64,000 nucleotides of DNA from assembly GCA_022316685.1 (NCBI GenBank), contig JAKJHU010000038.1, positions 5,188,884-5,252,883 on the forward strand, written 5' to 3'. This document shows positions 55,036-64,000 of this stretch, in pieces; positions within the stretch are counted from its first letter, which is position 1; every line of letters starts with the position of its first letter. The DNA is from Progne subis subis. Its lineage: Eukaryota; Chordata; Aves; Passeriformes; Hirundinidae. The position numbers and the translations under genes are program-made. Below the pieces are notes generated by a model. That model saw nothing but the letters and a program-made list of their open reading frames with translations. It was not told the origin of the DNA and ran no database searches.

Positions 55036-58000
55036 GGGGCACACTAATATGGCGGTTGGTGGGGTCGGAAGGTGGAGGGTGAATTATGGATCCAGAATTT
55101 CCTTGTATTTTTAAGTCAGGCTGCTTGCAGTATCTGCTTTTCAAAATGAAATGTTCGGTTGTTTTATGAGACTACGGCCTAGTTTCATTAATTCTAAACT
55201 ATGCATTCAGACTTGAAAGATGATGGATGAAAGCGCTAATGCATGACAGATTTAAACTGGACAATGACTTACGAACTGTATTACAGGGAGTCCTGATTGC
55301 TTGAGTGGAGGGTGGGCACAAATGATCTCACAGTTATTACCATTTATGGAATTCTTTGCTGAACTAACTAGTGAATCATCTTGCTTAATATTAAACTAAA
55401 CACTAAAGACATTGTTAAAAATAATGTGGTGAGACCAAAGGGACTATCTTTAAATTTGCAGAATCTAAGATACATATTTGAATATAAACCCTTAAAATAT
55501 AGAGCACTTGATGGGTAAACTGAGGAGATGAAACATGTTCAATTAGATAGGTCTCAGAACTTCTTAATGTTATTTTTTAGCTTAATTTAAATATGCCTGC
55601 AAGTCCCTAAACTTTTTTCTTTTTTTTTTCTTTTAATCAATGAAGTGGTATTGTTTAATTAAAGCTAGAGTGCCTGAACAAAGCTTTTATCTGGAGAAAA
55701 CTTGGTTTTGCTGCTTCCATTAATCTTTATGGAAAGCTGCTTCCAGTTGTTGCCATAAATCTTTTTGGAAATCTTGTACTTGTGGCTATCTGAAGTTGAC
55801 AGGTCTTCCTTACTGGCCATTTGCAGCCACTTTCTTTTGTCTGCTCCTCCAAGAAGAAAAGTATTGCTGAAAGAAGGATTGTATTGCTATTTTGGGAAAA
55901 CAGTATGCTGGATTGCATGATCAAGTCATGGCCTTAAGGAACAGAAGAGAGACAAGAACAAAAGGGAGGCTGTTGTCTTCAGAAGGAAAATAATCTCCCT
56001 CTAAAATCTAAACAGTTCAATAGCTTCTCCCAGTGTGGAAACAGCATGGCCTAATTTTCAGTCCTGCTCTTGTATTAGCACGTTGTGTTAACAACAGCAT
56101 TTCTAAGCTCACTCCTTTACATGCTATGTGTTGTTCTTTCCTCCATAGCAGACATCCTAAAGCACAACTAATTAAACCACAATCACAGATACTAAAATCG
56201 TTCCTTTATAAATTCATTGAAAACTTAAACCTTAAAAATAGTAAAATGCAGACATCCTATTTTTATCTCAAAAGCCACAAATCCGTTTTTTTAGCTGCAG
56301 GTTTGATTACTTCGCATGCAATGCCCATATTTATCTGATCCGTAAAAAAAAAAAAAAAAAAGTATGTTAGAGGGAACAACACAGTACTGAAAAAAAACAT
56401 ATCATAGGCTTTGTTGTGAACTGTCTACACTTTATGGAAATTACAGAACATCTTAGTTCTTAGTACAAGTCTAGTTAAATAGAGTAGAAGAAGACTGTAC
56501 TCACACCTAAAGAACTTCTGAAATTTGATATGTCTGTATTTTGATCATTTGAAATTACTGACTGGGGGAGACTAAATATAATAATTGCTTATCCTTATAA
56601 GTAGTGTGATTAGTTATTTGGAACAATAATATTCAGAAGACTGTAATTCAACCACAAGATCTGGAAAGATACCACAAAGCTTTGAAAAAAAATTAAAAAT
56701 CAGGCTGCTTAATGCCATTAAGTGAGTCTGTAACTGAGATATTTTCATGTACGCCTTTAGATAGTTCACAGAATATCAGAGAGATTAGAGAAAGAGCCAA
56801 AAAGGCATACATGTTTCTTCTTACCGCTGTCACGCTCGTGCTGTTAAATCACTGATATTTTTTAAAGGTAAGCTTTAAGGTATTTGTATGAAAAATCATG
56901 TTTTGATTTGATTTAATGGAAGCTGTGATTCTCAATGAAATCCACCATACAATAATGAGAAAATTTTAGTAAAATCATGAGGATTAGCAAATAGCTGAAA
57001 GCTTAGTGAACTAAAGCTGAAGTGAAATGACTTGGTAGGTGGCGGGAGGTCTCACCTCACACTCTTACCTAAATAAATGGATGGTAATCTATTGTTTTTG
57101 CAAGGTTTTTGGGTTTCTTTTAGTTTTTTGGTTTTGTTTCATTTTTACATTTAGATCCTCTTTCTTTCATGCTGAAAGGCAACAAGATATGCCCATCTAG
57201 ACTTGCTACTTATTTCTGTGGACCTTTCATCTCAGTCGCTATTCATGGCCAGGAAACTCATCCAACAGCAAGAAAGAACTAACTTTTCAAAAAAGCTACA
57301 TAGCCTCAAAGATGAAAAGTTCGTTCTTTGGTTGGGCAGAACAATGGAGCTCCATCAGGTAACCCATCGGTACTACAAGGATATGTAGTTCTGCGAAATC
57401 TGCTCAGTGTTTTTCCTGGACCTTATGAGAAAATTAGTTATCAAGAAGTGATGAATACAAATGCTGCTACATTTTCACTACATTTTCCTCTAAAATCTTG
57501 TTACTATGAAATCTTGTCAATCCAATCCATAATCTTCTGATTTATTAATTAATAAATTTTTCTTTCAAAAATCCTAATTTATTGTGGAGCCATATGAAGG
57601 AATATTAGACTAAAACATTAGTACAGCTGAAATAATAACTATAGCTGCATAGCCATTAGTATTAAATAGTTGCAGTCCTGCCTTGTAATAGTTCTGTTTC
57701 AATACAGAGGAGAAAAAAAAAATTAAATTGGGAAGATTCCATTTCTGAATGCCACATCTGAGGAAACTGGCAGATATCAGTCACTCTTTAATTCCAGATT
57801 AAAATTCACAGAGATAAAAACCCTAATGCTCAGCTAATAAGAAGAAAATTCCTCAAACAGATGTGCAATGATTGGTGTAAATAGAAACAATAACCAAATC
57901 CCACCTCTACACACTTTTACCTTCTGCCAACATGCTTCTATGGCACTTTTGCTTTATTTATTAATATAAACAATTATTAACATAATTTTTAACTGTCAAA

Positions 58001-60694
58001 TAGTAGATTGTCTCCATATTTACTATATATGTGTTGCATATATTTTGATGCAATGTAAAGAAGAAAACTGATAAAAAGTTTTATCTCTTTACATGATTTC
58101 AAATTTTATATTAAAATTAAACAGTAGTACTGAAGATATTAATTAATTATATAAATAGGATATAGTAAATAGTTTCATAATGTATAAACTAATTTTGACA
58201 TCATACCACCCAACAGAAGAATACTTCCAGAATTGTTTAAATGAAAAATTTATTCCAGAGAAAGCTATTCTTTTAAGAGGCTCTTACTGACAGTGCAAAG
58301 TAACGTGAGGGATATTTCACGTAGTAAGGAGTAAGAAACTTTTAAAATGCATAGCTTTGCATTTACAGTTAAATGTTTTTAAAATATTCTTTGAAGTGTC
58401 AGATTAAATCTTGCATAGGTAGAACTCAGTTCAGCATCAAGTATAATCAACTGGTAGACTCACATGTTGTATGCCAAGTGGCTGAAAATACATTACATGA
58501 AGTAAGTTACTATTACTATTACTATCACTGTAATTGATGTGCTTCTTGGGGTTTTTTTTCTTGGAGGAGGAGTATGAAATGACTCGCCTTATGTTTGTTT
58601 TGAGGAAGTTCCTTCAGAATTAGATCTTATTTACAGTAAATCCAAGCCTGTGGTTCCACTGAAGCTGAAGCCAATCTAAATGTTGATTGCTGCAAACCCT
58701 ACTTTTGGCCATATGTTACCACCGCTTTCCCTTGAGCTGTCTTTGCTGTGCTCTTCTCCAGCATTTTCACTGGCACCTTCATTCATCTGACTTTAAGCTG
58801 AACTGTCTTGTAGCTCAGGGGCCTTCTTCTAGTATAGAGAAGTATATTTTATAAGACTTCGTGTCTCTTTGACTTCTCTGTGGGGTCAAATCATTACCTA
58901 TTCCAGGGAGGATGGAGCCAGGTTTGGGAACAAAACAGAAGCTGGATAATTTCTTTTTATAGAGGGTTGATTTTAGACCAGCCTAGTTGTATTGTCAGGC
59001 TTCACCCTGAATAGAATTCTGCCACGAAACAACTCATCTCTGTGGGAAGGCAGTGGGGGGACAGTGGCCTCCACACTCTGATGCAAGAGAGAAGGCAGAA
59101 ACACTTTGCACAAAGCACAGTGGCAGCTCCGATGTAGAGCAGTTCAAACTGTCATGAAATTGCAGCTTTAACTAATGAAATTTTATCGTTGGCTACATGT
59201 TGCTCAGGATATGTTAGCATTTAATTTAAAACAATGTCATGTTTGTAATTAAAAAGAAATGGTGTAGTAATGTTTAAACGCGTTAATTTAGAATGGTGCA
59301 CTAGAACATTTTGAAATCAGTCGTAACATTATTCCATTTTTAAATTATTGTGCAATAATTACTATTATTATAACTAATGTTTTGTAAATATTTAAGAATG
59401 TGGATCTGAACCTGTTTTCCTTCAAATCCATAGAAGTTCTGTTTCCCCAGAGCAGGATTAGACATACTCAGAAATTCCCTAAAACTCACGTATGACATCA
59501 TCTTACTATAGATGCCTAACTGTATGTTATAGCAGTATACCCCCTAAAATTTTAAACACTGAGATCTGTCTTTCATCAAGGCTGTATTCCTATTTAAGAA
59601 TGTTCTGTTATTGTATCAATTGTTCCAAGACAAATGGTGCTTCTAAAGTGATACACAGAGCCTTTAAAAAATTCAATAAAGACCTATTTCCAAAGTATTT
59701 ACAAGAAATAGAAAAGAAAGTCACTAGCTTAAATTGTATCATATTAGTGCAGTATTTAATGATTTAAATTATCCTTAAGCATTGTATCTAAATAGTATTA
59801 ATGAGGTTAATATCCATAAGAAGACAGATTTAGAATCTCATTGCTAAAACTGGTCAAATAATTCATAATGAATTATTCACCTTGTTTTTTTTCATGAACT
59901 CTTGGTGAACAGATTGTGATTTTCTCAGAAGGATTAATTATTCAAAGTTATTCACCAAAAAACTTAATAGTTCTTGGGCTCAGTTTCTTGGTGAGCAATA
60001 TATTGTGAACATCTGACCAACTCCAGTATTTCAGATCATACAAAAGTGGATTTTTCCTACTGTGACCTTTTCCAATCAGTTAAGATCTCTCTGAGATGAA
60101 ATGTTTATGGTACTTTTTTTCTCATACCATCTATGGAACTGTCCCTTTAAATCTGAAAGAGACAAACAGTAGCAGTCCTACAACTAATACAATATTGTTC
60201 CTACCTTTCAGTTACTGAGTACTGTATGCTGTATTATGCCTTTACCTGATTTCCCATTACTTATTCTTGGGAGGTTGACTCTTTGTCAGTTACGTATGGA
60301 TGATGTGGGTTTATATACTGAATATCACATTCAAAATTTTCTTAGAATTATTGCTGAAAATGTTCATTATGAGTGAATAACATGGCAAATTGCTTATACA
60401 AGCCAAGCAAATTAATTTTAATGTTTTAATATTATCTCATTTGCTTAGTATTCAGAGGACATTTTTTTCTCTTGTACTGGTTTATATCCAAAGGAATATA
60501 GCTTTTTTCTTCTCTCAGATATAGAAGTTATCAATCTCCATTGTGATCCCTTCACTTTCTGCAAAATCATCTTCAGTGAAATGGCTACAGTTGATGGAAT
60601 AGCCAGATTAGCCAGGGTTAGTAAGGTTTTGCAAATATTATTTAGAGATGTTGTTTCTGTCACACCTTAATTACTTTCCTGTATAGTCTGTTCG
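55036..60694. other. Intergenic stretch, nothing recognised
   Basis: AT-rich DNA with a poly-A run of 18 at about 56344-56361 and a short TAC/TAT repeat near 58509-58526. No gene, RNA gene or repeat family recognised; the open frames are short. Confidence 0.7.
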
Positions 60695-61049
<355 letters not shown>

Positions 61050-63360
61050 AAGACAAATCCAATTCTGAAGTCTACTCTGTCTCACTGAAGAGCAACTCTG
61101 CCTTTCAAGGAGGCAATATTCTAGAGAGTGCCTTGTGGCTTTTCTTTTACAGACATTTTTTTTTTTTTTTTTTTAACTTTAATAAGCTATTTAGTCTACA
61201 GTATTCAAATCACATCCTTCAAGTGCAACAATATACCATCACCTTTTAACATTAGAAGACTATATAACTAAAATGCTTAAATATTGTAAGAAAAACAATA
61301 GGAAGAAAACAAAGTCTTTTTCATTGGTCTCTCAAATTGAATGGAAATAGCCAACACAGGAGCCTTGCTGGCTTTGTGACTCTTCTTTTGCCATCACATT
61401 TAATGGACTTATTTTCTTCTTCAATCTTTGCTGTTCACAGCTTCTCTTTAGTAACGTCTGGAGAATGTACTTGTAAAAGTGCATCCAATTTTCTTCTATC
61501 CCAATGAACTGCTGTAAAAGTTGAAGGATTGCTTTCTGCAGCACAAAAATTGATACTGATTTGATGGACAAATTTCTGAAATTCACTGTGAATTTCTTTC
61601 TTACCTCAGGACCATGGAAAACAGTCCAATAATGAAATGTTAGAATGCCTAAAATGAAAAGTTGTTCAATTAACATTAAAACTGATTTGTTGTGGGTCTG
61701 TTTCCTGTATTGTCCTACCTACTCCCATCTCTTCAATATCCCAAGTTATCCTTAGGTTAGTTCTATATCTTAAGGCCTCCAAGACATGCTCTGTTCCTTT
61801 AATGGAACATCCCCAGAATGTTTCTGGCTTTCCCCTTAACCCCTTTGAATTCTGGCCTGGTAGCTAGGTAAGAGATATCACATGGTAAGACAGGTCCAGG
61901 AGCTTATGTAGGTTTTTTGATCAACCAACTGCTGCCTAATAAGGGTTGGTTTCTTTATACCTTTCACATAGTAGTAACAAAGCTTGTTCTTATTTATAAA
62001 AGCAATAATTAAAAAATCAGTACTTTAATGTGTATTTTTCAGTCAAATTGGTTGAACTTTGCTCACAAATTTAAAAAATATTAGGCAATAGGCCATGAAA
62101 CCACTTTTTCCTTTTTTTTCTGGAGACAAAAATTTAAAAAAACACCACAATGTTGTCTCCTAAGGTGAGATAAATGAATACATTAAAAGTGTATGAGTAG
62201 AGGACTCAGAATTTTTTTTAAAAATTGCTGTTTGCACAGTTGTGTGGGTGTATATCTGATGCAAATATTTCCAGATACCAATTGTGTGGAAACCATACCC
62301 AAAGCTGAGAGAGAGAGGTTGTGTTCTGCAAGTCCAGATGTCACCAAACTCTCAAAGCAGTGCACGCAATTGTACAACACCACATGTTTTCCAGTGTGCA
62401 GTTTTAATTAAGTGAACTCAGGATGAAGGTCCAAACCCTGTTCTCCTTAATAATGCAAATAACCCCATTATTTTTGTTCTGAATTTCCTGGATACAGTAG
62501 ATTGACATGACCCTGTAAACAGAATTTTTTGGTTAGGTTATGCCTCACATGGTTTGAAATTATGTGTTCAGTATTATCTATGCTGTTTCTTTAATTTAGC
62601 TGATTAATGAGATTTATGTAATCATTAAAACAGAAGAAGCAAAGGATTTGTGTGGAGACAAAATATTTTATTTGTATATACACAAACATATATATTCATG
62701 AGAAAAGTTAAAGGCCATTCTTTGTTCAAGCTAAAACTTGAAAAGCAAATGATTTAATGAGAGAAACTATTAGGTCCTATTGCATTCTTTATAAACTTTG
62801 GCATATTGGTGAGGGTTAACAGTAGGAAGCTTTCAAACAAACTAAAGCACTTTTGAAGGATGACTGTGTTCTATGTGTCTGTGAGACACTGGAGAAAATA
62901 AAGGAGTGAATTGACAAAGGTGTTGCAATTTGGAAAAAGGCATCACAAATGATAATCCCAACAAGCAGGGAGATGGTAACACATCTGAATGTAAATACTG
63001 CTTGATGAATATCCTGCAAACAGGTTTTCCTGTCTGCGTCCGATTGAATTGATATTTTAGTCAAGCTAGTCTTCCTTTTGCTGTAGTCGACTTCAGGTGA
63101 GGATTTGCATCTTTCTGCCTTTGGAACCCTGGTATTTCAGAGCAAACTGTCCTTCTCAAAGATATGACTTTTTAAGGATCTATGAATATAGATGTGTATA
63201 TTTTCCAGTTCCTGCTGAAAACCAGAACGTAGGGATCTTTTTATATCCCCGCTTTCCTCTAAATTGTGTGCGATGTTGATTTGATAATGGAACAGAACGG
63301 TGAAGGATTAGCGTCTAATCTAAACGACCATTCTTTGTCGGAATGCCTGGGCGCTGCTTG
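61050..63360. other. Intergenic stretch between microsatellite and CpG island
   Basis: Contains a T run of 19 (61156-61174), the unidentified minus-strand ORF at 61332-61676, and otherwise ordinary AT-rich sequence. Confidence 0.65.
61332..61676 (-). CDS. Unidentified 114-codon open frame, doubtful
   Basis: The frame starts MLIEQLFILGILTFHYW, a short hydrophobic lead that could pass for a signal peptide. An amphipathic, Leu/Gln-rich middle section and a charged tail follow. The middle is faintly like a helix pair of four-helix cytokines, but conserved cysteines and the usual C-terminal helices are missing. A near-ideal splice donor (GAG then GTAAGA) lies inside the frame, and an acceptor-like TTTTCATTTTAG lies just before it, so part could instead be a 44-nt non-coding exon. 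In AT-rich DNA of this size a few frames this long are expected by chance. Confidence 0.12.
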   Translation of the reverse strand: MLIEQLFILGILTFHYWTVFHGPEVRKKFTVNFRNLSIKSVSIFVLQKAILQLLQQFIGIEENWMHFYKYILQTLLKRSCEQQRLKKKISPLNVMAKEESQSQQGSCVGYFHSI

Positions 63361-63960
63361 GAAAGACGCGGAGGAGCTGGCTGGGAAAAAAGGAGGGATG
63401 GAGCGATGGAGGGCTGGAGCGATGGAGGGCTGGAGGGATGGAGCGATGGAGGGCTGGAGTGATGGAGGGCTGGAGGGATGGAGGGCTGGAGGGCTGGAGT
63501 GATGGAGGGCTGGAGCGATGGAGGGCTGGAGGGATGGAGCGATGGAGGGCTGGAGTGATGGAGGGCTGGAGGGCTGGAGCGATGGAGGGATGGAGGGCTG
63601 GAGGGCTGGAGGGAGGGAGGCGCAGCCGGCGCGGAGCCGTGGCGCTCCCCTCTCACCGGGCTCCACGCGCGGCTCGAGCGGCGCCGCTTGCGGGTCCGTC
63701 GGCAGCGCCCGCCGAGCCAGCGCCTGGAGCCGGCGGAGCGGAGCGGAGAGTTCCCGCTGCCACGGGAATTACTGAGCCAGGGAACGGAGAGGGATCGGGA
63801 CGGGAGCGCTCGTGGCCGCGGGAAAAGACGGCAGAAGTGGCTGTGGTCGGAGGCAGGCTGCCGCCGCAGCGGCAGGAGCCGCGCAAACCACGCCACGCAA
63901 ATCCCTTCCTCAGGCGCCTGCCTCTAGAGAGGAGCAAACTTTCAGGCCTGCCTTCGTGAA
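63340..63960. promoter_or_regulatory. Second CpG island, promoter-like, transcript unknown
   Basis: GC- and CpG-rich DNA about 21 kb upstream of PSMD14, with the strongest CpG density at 63610-63900. On the minus strand a good splice donor (CCG then GTGAGA, exon side beginning at 63657) follows GC-rich sequence, suggesting a first exon transcribed leftward. A plus-strand transcript leaving the window to the right is equally possible. Open frames of up to 193 codons on both strands come from base composition and the minisatellite, and match no known protein. Confidence 0.65.
63397..63620. repeat. 28-unit minisatellite, 8-bp units (GATGGAGG / GCTGGAGG)
   Basis: Exactly 28 octamers without indels. 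Units alternate mainly between GATGGAGG and GCTGGAGG, with C or T in place of the last G in some; the last unit is GAGGGAGG. Units 2-10 (63405-63476) and 14-22 (63501-63572) are identical over 72 bp, offset by 96 bp, which shows a block duplication on top of unit-by-unit growth. G-rich on the plus strand. Since 8 is not a multiple of 3, translation cycles through an 8-residue pattern in each frame. Confidence 0.97.
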
Positions 63961-64000
63961 GAACCCTAATCCTAAAGACGCCGAGATATTTAATCGTGAA

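Noticed and set aside
63259..63959. Repetitive ORFs on both strands at the right CpG island
   Set aside because: They arise from the 8-bp minisatellite and high GC; open frames occur on both strands in several registers at once.

Overview
This is vertebrate nuclear DNA, most likely from a bird. It is AT-rich with two CpG islands, its genes are split by introns, and it carries CR1 LINE fragments whose 3' ends match the tail typical of sauropsids. Interspersed repeats are sparse. The species cannot be named from the sequence.

One protein-coding gene can be supported: PSMD14 (Rpn11/POH1), the JAMM/MPN+ zinc deubiquitinase of the 26S proteasome lid. It lies on the minus strand. Reading right to left, the window holds a CpG-island promoter and non-coding exon 1 (about 42.56-42.65 kb), non-coding exon 2 (39.3 kb), and seven coding exons from the start codon at 34,780 to the end of exon 9 at 2,902. 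These encode residues 1-215 of about 310. Every junction has GT/AG borders and the frame is intact. The full catalytic JAMM set (Glu52, His113, His115, Asp126) is present. The remaining C-terminal exons must lie left of position 1.

The introns (1-42,558) hold little: three simple homopolymer or G/T-type tracts of note, two short CR1 3' ends, one possible ancient L2 fragment, a small GC-rich patch, and a stop-riddled reading frame in intron 9 that could be an old pseudogene.

From 42.7 to 63.3 kb, upstream of PSMD14, I see no recognisable gene. The interval contains one eroded CR1 copy, a 140-bp foldback with 26-bp arms (54.9 kb), a 332-nt pure pyrimidine tract that switches from a 4-bp to a 5-bp repeat (60.7-61.0 kb), and an unidentified 114-codon minus-strand ORF (61.3-61.7 kb). 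At the right edge (63.36-63.96 kb) is a second CpG island containing a 28-unit minisatellite with 8-bp units. It looks like a promoter, but its transcript cannot be identified.

No convincing undescribed system was found. The most interesting items are structural: the minisatellite with its internal 72-bp duplication, the pyrimidine tract, the foldback, and regulatory details of the PSMD14 5' end (an upstream mini-ORF, an ETS site and an antioxidant-element-like site).
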